Shown piece after piece: positions 10,629-21,900 of a stretch of 64,000 nucleotides of DNA; positions within the stretch are counted from its first letter, which is position 1; each line of letters opens with the position of its first letter. The notes below the pieces were generated by a model that did no database searches, was not told where the DNA came from, and saw only the letters and a program-made list of their open reading frames with translations. Made by a program: the position numbers and the translations under genes. This DNA comes from Excoecaria cochinchinensis (Eukaryota; Streptophyta; Magnoliopsida; Malpighiales; Euphorbiaceae): the NCBI GenBank assembly GCA_947683425.1, contig CANTUQ010000043.1, positions 11,952,501 to 12,016,500 on the forward strand, written 5' to 3'.

Positions 10629-12567
10629 CTAGAGAGGACGGTTGTCTGAGGGCTCCTCCTCTGGGTCCTCATCGTCTTTTGATATGTGCATCGGCTGGCT
10701 CTACGACGAAGATGCGGAGGATCCAGCTCTCGAGGTAGAGGGCTGACGAGGCGGCGCTGAGGGACCAGGCCGTGGCTGGTAACAAGGTGGAACAGCGACC
10801 GGCGTAAATAATGGCTCTCCTCTCGCAGGGTCCCCCTGCTAGAATTGTACCTGGGCGTACCCGTCGAGGAAGGGCTGAGCACACACTGCCATAAACTCCA
10901 ATGAATCCCTAACCACTCTGCCTAACTCTGTGAAGGCCGTGGACAGTCTAAGAGTCTGGTCCCTAGCTGCATCCCTGATGCGCCCGAGCCTCTCATCTGT
11001 CTGCTCCCTAAACTCTCTGATGGACTAGGAGATGGGTGGTATAGCACCCACCAGCACCTCAACCCTAAACCAAAGAGCGCCGACTGACTCATCCACCATC
11101 TGGATGACTGCATCTGTCCTTTGAGCCACGACATCATGGGAGGTGCTCAAACTCAGCCTCAGCTCCTCAATGAGCCACCCATGATCCCGTATGACCCTAT
11201 CCTGATGATCTAGCCGCTCCAGAATCATCCTATCTTGCTCCTCCTGCCTTCGCTCCATGGAGGTCAAGAGGGAGGTCACTGCTGCTACTAGATCTGGCTG
11301 AACCGGCTGGGGCAACGAAGATAGTACGGGAGGCACTGGCTCTGTTGTCTGCTCAGCAGGTGGTGTCGTAGATGTAGATGTCCCCGAATGTCCTGCCCTA
11401 CTATATGGGTGGAACCTCTCGGGAACCCGAGGTACTGACCGATGTACCCGTGATGGAGGAGGAGGGGTGGGACTCTGCACCCTCTGTGCTAGAAGAGTCA
11501 CGATCAACTCGTCCACACTAAACTCTATCCCCATATCAAGTGGGGTCTGTGGCTGATCCTCATCTGCCTGCTGCTGTGGAGGCTGGCCCTTCTGGAACTC
11601 TGGCTGCTAGGGAGGCTGGGCCTCCTAATAGTCTGGGTGCTAGGGAGGCTGCTCCTCCATCTGAGGCTCCTCCTCTGCTGGCTGAAGAGAAGGAAGGCCG
11701 AAGGCCTGTCTGGTCTCGTGAATAGTGTGTAGCCTATACTCCTCAGCCTATCCTGGCAATTGAACTATCATCCTTATAGTCAGGGCCGACAAGGCATCCA
11801 CATTAAAACTCTCATTCAAAGGTGGGCCCAAAACTGTCTGGTCGAGCCCCCAACTATAGCAATAATCGGGTCACCACCCCTCCTGCAAATACTATAGGGG
11901 CTACGCCCCTAGATACCCTAACCAAATTAGCCACGATCTCGTGGCTAATATTGAAACGATGTCTTACAGCCATCGTCCAAAGACTCCAAATCTCGGCTGC
12001 GTTCAGCGAACTCGGGTTACCAACCCGTCCCAAGTAGGAACTGGAAAGTACTCTGTGAACGTACCGAAGAGCCTGCGATGAGAGCACCGTACTCTTCGCC
12101 ATATTGTAGTCATACGGCACTCCCGACAAAGCTATAATCTCCCAATACTGGAGCCTAACAGCCCTCTGAGGCACTATGACGTTGGGCCTAAATGGTAATC
12201 CCATGGCCTCAGCAAATCTCTGGCGAGTGATGTTGTACTAATAACCACGGACCCAAAATTGAATCACCCCCTACTCTGTATCTGACCTCTGAAACCCTCC
12301 GTAATGTAGAGTGGCCAAAAACTCCCAGACAACCTCGGGATGCATATGAAATGAAGGCCACAGAAACTCTGTCCATCCCGCAGCCGCAACTAATGCGTCC
12401 ACCTCCTCTAGCATCCCCATGGCGTCTAGGAAGGGTCTGGAGACGAAGCGGCTGGCCCGGAACTACACTCAAGCCAAGGCTCTAAATCTCTCTGTAGCCT
12501 CATCAATCATCCAGAGTGGAGCCTGAGGCTCATGCTGGTCACGTGGAATATGACGTCGCGGAGGCAT
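10629..12567 (-). pseudogene. Sense ORF1-like gene of Tat-R
   Basis: Homolog of the 3736-5676 gene, same length within a few bases. It begins MPPRRHIPRDQHEPQAPLWM at 12567, directly after a pyrimidine tract ending in cag, and ends with an acidic PEEEPSDN tail at 10629. It keeps the ORF1-like N-terminal part (EEVDALVAAAGW, IQFWVRG, AEAMGLPF), the Pro/Gln-rich linker and the coiled-coil region (ILERLDHQDRVIRDHGWLIE onward). Several stops break it, mostly TAG, and at some of these Tat-L has CAG. It lies in the sense direction between integrase and the 3' LTR. Function unknown. Confidence 0.6.
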
Positions 12568-12684
12568 CCTGAAAAGAAAATAAAAAAAAAATAGCTTTAC
12601 ATTATGGCAGCAGACAGGCCTACCGAAAGGCATAAATTTCGTAAATTTTCGGCCATATTTCGACTGGAATATGTCTACCAAAAT

Positions 12685-12885
12685 CTCTGCAATACCCAGG
12701 CAAGGATGTGCCTACCTAGAAAATTTAAAAAAAAAATTGGGCAGCACCCCGGCAAGGATATGCCTACTCAGAGGAATAAAAATAAAAAAATTTGGGCAGC
12801 ATCCCGGCAAGGATGTGCCTACCCAAAAAAATTAAAAAAATTTGGGCAGCATCCCGGTAAGGATGTGCCCAACTTCCTGTATAAA
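12685..12885 (-). repeat. Minisatellite in the leader intron of the Tat-R ORF1-like gene
   Basis: A unit of about 50 bases with gggcagcatcccggcaagga and an A-rich spacer occurs about four times, the first degenerate. It lies in the putative intron (about 12570-13170, minus strand) and corresponds to 3540-3660 of Tat-L in the same relative orientation. The conserved unit contains a partial inverted repeat (atcccgg/ccgggat). Confidence 0.65.
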
Positions 12886-13359
12886 AAACAACAATTAGAC
12901 AGGCCTCAGGCCCTAAGCAACATTTCACTCTATTTGACTTATTCAGTTCGTGCTAGTCCTAAAAACTAAGTCAAATAGAGTCAACTGCACAAGTTCAACA
13001 GTTTTTTTTATTGGTCTAGTGTGCATGCATTTCTATAACTATATTTTATACACAGTCTAAAGAAATTCAGTAGAGATAGGCAGAAAATACTACATTTTAC
13101 AAAAACACGCATTCTTCATGCAAATTATTTAGAAATAAATAAAGAAAGGAGTCGAAAAATTGACAAACTAACCTGTAAGTTGACGAAAATAAAACTCAAC
13201 AAAACACCAAAATAATTACTATTAAATGTGCGTGAAGGTGTGGGGATCGTTTTGGTGCAAACGGCGCGTAAAATGGATGAAAAATAAAGAAGAAATGAGC
13301 CAAAACCCGAAAGGAAGCGTCGGTTGGTGAGGAGAAGAAGAAAAGAAATGAAAGTCCGT

Positions 13360-13849
13360 CGGTTGCCCGCGCTTTTTACAGATTTGGCTGACTGACGGGC
13401 TGCCCGTCTAAAGCACCGAGCGACGGGTAGCCCGTCTGTCGTTCAAAATTCCGAACTGATCCCTCATTAATTACACAATTAATTTCTAATTAATTACTAA
13501 CTCATTTAATGCTTTTTTTTCCTCCCTGAATTTTTTTCGACTTGCGCATCCGGTGTGTATCCCTATCAAATTGATAAAGCAATAGAAATATGTGAAAATT
13601 ATTTTATGCACGTGACATACATGAAAATATGCAGGGAATAGATCTGCCAGTGGTCAACTAGTTTGATCGACGGGCTTGCCGTCGAAAGAATCCCGTCGGT
13701 CATGTCCTGCTTATAAATTGCTCCTTTTTCTTGGATTTCATGCCATTTCATCACTCCAAGCCTACATCCAAGCTTCTTTCTCAGGTTTTTTCCCTTCTTC
13801 TTCCTTATTTCCTTTGCTGATTTAGATTTTTGATTATAGCACTTGAAAA
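13360..13849. promoter_or_regulatory. Divergent promoter region with inverted-repeat modules (Tat-R)
   Basis: The region separates the ORF1-like gene (minus) and the antisense gene (plus). At 13390-13443 two modules, gacgggctgcccgtc and cgacgggtagcccgtc, flank a degenerate TATA (tgtaaaaag, minus strand near 13372). At 13665-13703 is a further pair (cgacgggcttgccgtcg and cccgtcggtc), followed within about 8 bases by ttataaatt (13711-13718) facing the plus-strand gene, whose ATG is 132 bases further on. Tat-L has the same layout. Confidence 0.55.
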
Positions 13850-14975
13850 ATGTCTTCCCCTAAAGAATTTGCTGCCATTGTCGGGGCCTGGTATCCTCCC
13901 AGCGCCTTGCCCTGCACTCCTCGCTGTGGTCTGATTCACACTCGGGATGTTGCCTTAGCCTTAAGCATAGCTCCTTCCGATGCAGCTCGCTTGGTTCCCC
14001 AGGGTCCTACATTCACCTTAGAGCCACTGATCTAGGCACTGGACGGATTTTTTGACGTTCCACCGTACCGTGCGAGTGTCATCTTCTTATTCTATCTGAT
14101 AAGATACTTGACTGTGACTTCAGAGGAGCTGATCGGTGACTCTCATCTGTTTGGGATTCTAGATGACTTTCATCGCGGGCTGACCCCCCGTCCCACTGAT
14201 CCTTGCTGAGACTATCCTAGGTCTGGATTCTGTTCGTGCCGGGTCTTCTGCCTCCTTCTCCGGGAGCCCCTTATTACTCCTGGTAAGTCATTATTTTAAA
14301 GGTAGTACATCCCTTGTGGATTTTCACACTAGCTTTTCTTAGCGGGAAGTGCGTCCTTTTCGGATTTTCACACAACCTTATGCCTTACTTTTGCTTGAAG
14401 TGAACCCAACCCACTCCAGTAGCTTTTATTATTATTATTAATTTGTTTTTTTATTTTCTCTTTTTTCATATTTTCTTTTGTTCTCTTTTTAGATATAGCT
14501 GCAAGAGAAGTTGAAATTGCTGTCAAAACCACCTCCCTGGTTTATCGGTCAATATTCTTCGAGTCATTTTCTTCCCCTTCAGCGACTGTACTCATTCGCA
14601 ACTCTCGCTGAGGGCATCATCAGATTCGGTGAAGTAACAGACGAGGATATTATCTTCATGAGCATTTGACTCCTCTTATCTGCTGCAATAGTTGATGGCT
14701 CTTTAGGATGTGTTCCCTTATGTGGGCTTCGTGAGGCTACCTTTTACATCACGGTACAATGCTCCCGACAGCTCGGGATGACTCAAGACGTGGTGAGAGT
14801 CTCTCTATCTTTCCGAGGCAGAGTTTTGTCTGCAGCTTTTGCCTCCCGGTATCATGATCTTTGGGCCGAACTACCAGTGAAGACTGTCATTCCCTCTTTT
14901 GGAAATCACTCTGACGCTTCTAACAGCGCATACAAGAGATGGGTGCTTAGCCCTACCATTGACAATAGGACTTGA
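13850..14975 (+). pseudogene. Antisense extra gene of Tat-R (DUF7745/PMD-like) with an intron
   Basis: Begins MSSPKEFAAIVGAWYPPSAL and continues FLFYLIRYLTVTSEE with one TAG and one TGA stop. A likely intron runs from a gtaagt donor near 14283 to a pyrimidine tract ending ttttag at about 14492. The second exon reads LQEKLKLLSKPPPWFIGQYS, GEVTDEDIIFMSI, then a TGA, then ATFYITVQCSRQLGMTQDVV, and ends SAYKRWVLSPTIDNRT. 'CSRQLG-Q-' and 'Y-RW' resemble plant-mobile-domain-type proteins. Compared with the Tat-L copy the first ~70 codons are missing and the ATG lies just before EEF-type sequence. It is antisense to the retrotransposon and has its own TATA box. Biochemical role unknown. Confidence 0.6.
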
Positions 14976-15405
14976 CGACTCAGACATTTGGCCGGCGAGA
15001 GTAGTAGTAGGGTTTATTTCAGATTTGTATGCATTTTGAGCAATATGTTTCTTTTTAGAATGGAACTAGAAAATAATATAAATAAATGAATTCAGTTTTA
15101 TTTCATTTCACAAAATTGTGTACATCTCAGTATGATTTCAATATACATGATCATTATTTAACACTAATTCAAAAATGTAAAACTACATTCATTCATGGAA
15201 CCAAACCTTGATAGCATCAACTCTTGTTACCAATCAGCCCTCTCGGATTTTCTTGATTGGACATTTTCTCTCAAGCCTCTAATTTTTGACCAGGGTTCCT
15301 TTTTTTCGGTTTTCACCTTGATAAGGCACCCAATTTTAGCAAGGCCGCCTTTTTTCGATTTTCGACCCGTAAGGCTTTTATTTTCTTCTTTTGATTTCAT
15401 TGTCT
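14976..15405. other. Spacer between antisense gene and integrase
   Basis: AT-rich DNA up to about 15180, then a T-rich part with a repeated 'ggccgccttttttcgattttcgac' type phrase (two to three degenerate copies between 15290 and 15375). No coding sequence is supported on either strand; the 76-residue plus-strand frame here has no family features. Confidence 0.4.
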
Positions 15406-16362
15406 TTAGCCATGGAACCTCTTGAGCCTATCAATGTTGATCGGCTCCTTGAATTCATTGCCATCGCTATCTGATAGAATCGTCGCTCCTTTTGACAACA
15501 GTTTCTTGAGGATGAAAGGCCCTTCCCATGTCGGTCTGAATTTCCCTCTGATATCGGGCACGCCTGGTCTCATTTGTTTGAATACCAAGTCCCCTTCCTT
15601 CAATGGGTGTTTCTTGACCTTCTTTCCGAATGACCTGGCAAGCATTTTTTGATAGACCTGATTATGATAGTAAGCTCTTAATCTGGTCTCATCTAGCATG
15701 TTCAAATGTTGCAGCCGCTGTTGTGTCCACTCAGTTTCCAGAATCTGAGCTTCCATGACTACCCTCAATGATTTTAGCTCTATCTCGACTGGTAGTACTG
15801 CTTCCGTCCCATATACCAAGGAATACGGTGTGGCTCCCGTAGAAGTTTTGACGGTCGTTTTGTACCCCCAGAGTGCAAAAGCCAACTTGTCAGCCCAATC
15901 CCTATAGTTCTAAACCATCTTGGCCAGGATTCTCTTGACATTCTTATTGGCGGCTTCTACTACTCCATTAGCCTGTGGACGATAAGGAGAAGATTTGTGA
16001 TGCTCAATGTCGTATCTCTGGCGTAACTTCTTCGTTTTAGCCATTAATTGGACTCCATTGTCGGATATGACATGATACAGAAGGCCATATCTGCATATCA
16101 GGTTCTTTTTGATGAATTTGGCCATATCCCGAGCATCAACCTTTTTGAAAGATTCCGCCTCTACCCATTTTGTAAAGTAGTCAATGGTGACTATGACAAA
16201 TCTATGTCCATTGGAGGCCGTGGGACGTATTTCTCCAATAATATCGATTCCCCAAGCTGCGAACGGCCAAGGTAATGTCAAACCGTGTAACTCTGAAACT
16301 GATAAATGCCTCAAATCTGCGAATTGCTGACACAATTGACATTATTTTACGTATTTTGAGCA
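15406..16362 (-). pseudogene. Integrase of Tat-R, catalytic and C-terminal part
   Basis: Continuation of the pol polyprotein downstream of the Tek-A insertion. The core has AWGIDIIGEI (first Asp), VISDNG (second Asp) and NGVVEAANKN (Glu), so the D,D,E triad is present. One TAG near 15907 separates it from the part reading WGYKTTVKTSTGATPYSLVY and the C-terminal KEGDLVFKQMRPG, KFRPTWEGPF and RLKRFHG. The zinc-binding half lies beyond Tek-A at 26200-26400. No chromodomain follows, as expected for the Tat lineage. The product would insert element DNA into chromosomes; this copy is broken. Confidence 0.85.
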
Positions 16363-16367
16363 GTCCG

Positions 16368-18938
16368 TGTAACACCCCCTACTCATACGTAGGCGATCCC
16401 ATCCGATAAGGAGTGAGATACCGTATGGGTAAAGGTGCCACCACGCAAATACAGAATATACATACATTCATACACAAACATACATACCTAAATACAGGGT
16501 AATTAAAAACTTTACAAAATCGTTCATGAAGGAAGCTGATCATGCATTAATATAACGGAAAACATTACATTACTGTTTGATCAACCAACAGGTACAAAAG
16601 ATAATTATATACCCAAAAATACACTTATACATATGCGGAAGCTGTTACAAAATTAACATAAGAGAGTTCTATACAAAAAGAATCATCAAGCTACAAAATT
16701 AAGCCCTACACTAAAACCCAGCTGTGTTGGCCTGGCTGCGACGACTCTCCCAAGGCAACTCCTTCCACACCTGCACGGGTAAACACACCGTGCTAAGCGA
16801 TAAACGCTTAGTGGGGAAAACACAAATCAAATGGATGGCCATTCACAATGGTCGTCAAGCAAAACACATACAGATGGCATAATCAAAAATACACATTAGA
16901 TAAGAGTATAAACGTACGAACATATAGAGTCATACATTTGATATAACATAGCTGTCTTCAATATATCACAATAATAACCATATTTGGATAATAAATTCTC
17001 ATAATTAGCTAAACAATTCCAAACAGCAAAGCACCTGCTGACTCAAAGTAGTGGATAATGAGTGAACGGACAGTACTTTACGGGTACGAACCGATTAAAA
17101 ATAGTACCTTACGGGTACGAATCGAAAACCAATTTACTTTATCATTTGCAAAATGTTTAATAAAGGGACCTTAAACAAGATCCAAACACATAAAAGGGTT
17201 CGCGAGGAACCAAACCGGACCTGAACGGGGTCCAAACTGAACTGAGGCTGCAGCTATAAGACTATATTAGGCATGCCTAACTATCCACTGAACTGACTCT
17301 AGCAAGTTATGCATAATCCATTCAATTCATTCCATAATATCCCAAATCACATATATACATATTTGCATACATATAGGCAAGTTCATATCATGGATTCGCA
17401 TTCGTATAATTCATAAGTTAACAGATATAAGGCTTATAGTTACCAAAAGAAACTGAAGTTCAAAACCACACACGCACCAAGGGAAAACTTATTAAGCATA
17501 ACAAGGCTGTCGTGCTCGCGACGTCTGTTGCGCTCGCGACAGAGACCATAGTCTCTTCGTTGCGCGCACGCAACGGACTTCATGATTGCGGGGAGGGGGA
17601 AAAGCCTGACTCTATCGCGCTCGCAACTCTGTCACGATCGCGACAGAGAGTCAAAATATCTCTATCGCGGGATCGTGATAGATCGCGTGCTCGCGACAGC
17701 ACAGGCCAGCATTGTGCTCTGTCGCGATTGCAACACCGTCGCGCTCGCGACAGAGAGCACACAACAACCTCTGCTATCGCGAGCTCGCGACAGCACAGCC
17801 CAAGATCACTGGTCTCTGTCGCGCTCGTGACAGTGTCGCGATCACGACAGAGTCGGGGTTCCCAAAATCTGCAGAATTCCTCCTCTCCTAAAACTCACAC
17901 ACAAACACACAAATCACATCCAATAGCCTCTTACCTCAAATCCAGCCACCCGTTAACATCCACAATATAACATTTAACAACAAGTAATTTCACACCAAAC
18001 ATCAATTCAAACTCACTATCCCAAAAATTATCAATACCCATAAATTTGCAGCAAAAACCCATCAATCCTCACAATCACTGCAATAATCCCATGCTCATGC
18101 AAAATTACCCTACCCAAACAAAAACCCATAACATACATACCATATCAAGAGCATATCACAACCCAATTTCCAGAAATCACCAAGAACACATACATGAACA
18201 TATTTACATACAAAAACAAGAAATTTCCTAAACCTTGAAATCCTTTGCTCCTAATGCTTCGATCCACTATATCCCGCCTTCTCTTTACCCTTCGGTTCAC
18301 GAGGAGGCTCAACTAAGCACAACCCAACAAAACCCACAACAAAGTAACTCTAGATTAAAACCCAAATCCAGAAAATACGAAGAAGATGATGAACCAATTG
18401 AAGAAAAGGAGAACAAATGCAATAGACTTACCTCTAAAATGCTAAAGAATGATCAATTCCCACCAATTAAGCCTTGATTCCAAGCTAGGGTTCTTAGAGG
18501 AAGAGAAAAGGAAGAAGAAGAGAGTGAGGGGAAGGGAAAACGGGAAATGGAGGCAGCCACCGCCCATTCCACTCTTCTCTTTCCTTTTTCTTTTTCTTTT
18601 CCTAACCCTAGACAAGTGTCACTTCCTGGTTAGTGGGATTTGATCACTCACACGCAAAACACATGCATCACATACACACAAGACTCTCCCAACTAATGCA
18701 TACCCTACAAATGTGTGAACACACACATTCTAGCACAGCCCAACAAGCACATCCTACAAACATATGAGTAAACACACCCAAGTGCAACCTAACTAATTCA
18801 CACCCTAATACCACACATGCACCCACATGCTAACAAAACTCTTAAAACATGCATTTCTACCCAAAATGCCGCCAAAACTCACACAATACACATGCAAAAA
18901 CATGGCTCATTCTACTAGGGGGCAAACGGGGTGTGACA
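16368..18938 (-). repeat. 3' LTR of Tek-A
   Basis: A 2,571-bp LTR, tgtaacaccc at the low end and ggtgtgaca at the high end. It contains the GC-rich module cluster at 17505-17860. A purine-rich tract (minus strand gttagtaggggagagt, 18939-18955) abuts it and would prime plus-strand synthesis. The minus TATA-like ctataag lies near 17435, about 70 bases downstream of the modules. No host gene is seen inside. Confidence 0.95.
17505..17860. repeat. tcgcg-type inverted-repeat modules in Tek-A 3' LTR
   Basis: About ten copies of ctgtcgcgNtcgcgacag and close variants (for example tgtcgcgctcgcgacaga), many paired as direct or inverted neighbours, in an otherwise AT-rich LTR. The counterpart in the 5' LTR is 24788-25112 with a different number and order of units. 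Confidence 0.85.
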
Positions 18939-21900
18939 ACTCTCCCCTACTAACAGGAATTTCGTCTTCGAAATTCTCACCTGAACTGAACAAATGCGCG
19001 TACTGGATTCTCATTGACTCTTCTGGTTCCCAAGTCGCTTCCTGAACCCCATGGTGATTCCACAACACTTTAACTAGCGGAATCTATTTGCTTCTCAGCT
19101 GTCTCACTTCCCGGGCTAGAATAGCTCTTGGTTCTTCATCATAAGAGAAATCAGGCTGAACTTGCACATCTTATACTGACAGAACGTGCGATGGATCCGA
19201 TCGGTACTGGCGAAGCATCGAAACATGAAACACATCATGCAACTTCGATAACTCTATTGGCAAAGCCAATCTATAAGCCACCGGACCAACTCTGGCTAAA
19301 ACCTCATACGGACCAATGAAGCGAGGACTAAGCTTCCCCTTCTTTCCAAACCGAAGTACCTTTCTCCAAGGCGACACTTTAAGGAAAACCTTGTCCCCGA
19401 CTTCAAACCGCACATCTATCCTCTTCAAATTGGCATAAGACTTTTGTCGATCCTTAGCTGCCTTTAAATTTCGCTGCACAACTCTGATCTTTTCCTCTGT
19501 ATCTCTAACCAATTCTGGCCCAATCACTAATCACTCGGATAGCTCGGTCCAACAAATCGGAGTCCTACACTACCGACCATACAAAGCCTCATACGGTGCC
19601 ATACCGATACTCGACTGATAACTGTTATTGTAGGCAAACTCCATAAGCGACACATATCGGTCCTAACTACCCGAAAAGTCCAAGACACAAGCTCGCAGCA
19701 TATCCTCCAAAATCTGTATAACTCGTTCGGACTGACCATCTGTCTGAGGATGGAATGCTGTACTAAAGTTAAACTTAGTACCCAAAGCTCTCTACAACTC
19801 TTTCCAAAACTTAGATGTAAACATTGGATCCCGACCTGAAACTATGGACAACGACACTCCATGCAACCGAACTATCTCATCCACATAGATACTGGCCAAC
19901 CCGTCCATCGAATAATCCACTCTCACTGGCAAGAAGTGAGCTGACTTCGTAAGCTGATCCACTATCACCCAAACTGAGTCGTGCTTCTTCTGAGTCAAAG
20001 GCAACCCAAAAACAAAATCCATGGCGATGTGATGCCACTTCCACTCAGGAACGGATAGAGGCATGAGCAATCCCGAAGGGACTTGGTGCTCAGCCTTTAC
20101 TTGCTGACACGTCAGGCACTTGGACACAAAATCCACTATGTCTCTTTTCATGCCGGACCACCAATAGAACTGTCTCATATCCCGATACATCTTCTCACTA
20201 CCAGGATGCATAGTGAAAATTGTGCTATGCGCCTCTTTCAAAAGCTGTCTTCTTCACTCTTCATTATTCAGTACACACAAACGGTTTCTAAATAAAAGAA
20301 CCCCATCCTGAACCGAGAACTCTGACTGCTTGCCCAAACTAACTTCTTGCACAATCCGTTGAAGCCTTTCATCATTCCTCTGAGCATCAACTATCCTCTG
20401 TCTCAAGGTAGGCCTCACTCTCAAAGGAGCCATCAAAGCTCCATCTGAACCAAACCTCCATCTAAACCGCCTCGAAAATAAAGCAGAAATCGATTTTTGG
20501 CTCAAAGCATCCGCGAATACATTGGCCTTACCCGGATGGTAATCCACAATGCAGTCGTAATCCTTAAACAACTTGAGCCAACGACGCTGCCTCATATTCA
20601 ACTCCTTCTGCGTGAGGAGGTACTTTAAACTCTTGTGATCCGTAAATATCCTACATCTCTCCCTATACAGATAATAGCGCCAAATCTTCAAAGCAAAGAT
20701 CACGGCCGCCAACTCTAAATCATGCGTCGGATAATTCCTCTCGTGCGGCTTCAACTGGCGAGAAGCATAAGCTACCACCTTACCATCTTGCATTAGAACA
20801 CATCCAAGGCCAACACCAGAAGCATCACTATACATAACAAACTACTTACCCGATATGGGTTGAGTCAGTATAGGAGCTTCAACTAACAACTTCTTCAACT
20901 GCTCAAAACAAGTCTGACATATGTCTGCCCACTCAAACCTAACTCCTTTCCTCAACAACCTAGTCAACGGAGCGGCAATCACTGAGAAACCTTTAACAAA
21001 CTGACGGTAATAACCCGCTAAACTGAGAAAACTCCGCACTTCCTGAACATTCCTAGGCGCTTTCCAATCAACTATCGCCTCAATCATGGCTGGATCCACT
21101 TGGATACCCTTAGCTGAAACTATATGACCCAAAAATGACACTTCTCGAAGCCAAAAATCACACTTACTAAGCTTAGCAAATAGCCGATGCTCTCTCAAAA
21201 CTTGCAAAACTAACCGAAGATACTCCTCATGCTCATTCTCATCCTTGGAATACACCAAGATATCATCTATAAACACCACCACAAACCGGTCTAAGTATGG
21301 CCTAAATACTCTGTTCATCAAATCCATGAATGCTGCTGGAGCATTGGTCAAACTAAACGGTATGACAAGGAACTCATAGTGGCCATACCGAGTCCGGAAT
21401 GCAGTCTTAACCACATCCTCATCCTTAACCCGAAGCTAATAATACCCCGACCGAAGATCTATCTTGGAAAACACACCTGCACCCTGAAGCTGATCGAACA
21501 AATCCTCGACTCTAGGCAACGGATACTTATTCTTCACTGTAACCTTATTGATCTGCCTGTAGTCAATACACATCCTCAAGGATCCATCCTTTTTCTTAAC
21601 AAACAAAACAGGAGCTCCCCATGGAGATATGCTGGGTCGAATAAACCCTTTATCCAATAGCTCTTGTAGTTGAGTTTTAAGTTCCCTTAACTCTACAGGA
21701 GCCATCAAATAAGGTGCTTTCGATACAGGTGCGGTACCCGACATAATCTCTATGGACAACTCAACTTCTCTCTCTGGGGGCAACCCAGGCAATTCACTCG
21801 GGAAAACATCACTAAACTCCCACACAACAGGGATATCCTCAATCCTAACTTGATCCCTCTTGGAATCCAAAACCACAGCTAGGAAAGCCTCACAACCCTT

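Noticed and set aside
13850..14975. Host gene overlapping Tat-R
   Set aside because: The same antisense gene is present in Tat-L in the same relative position, so it travels with the element.
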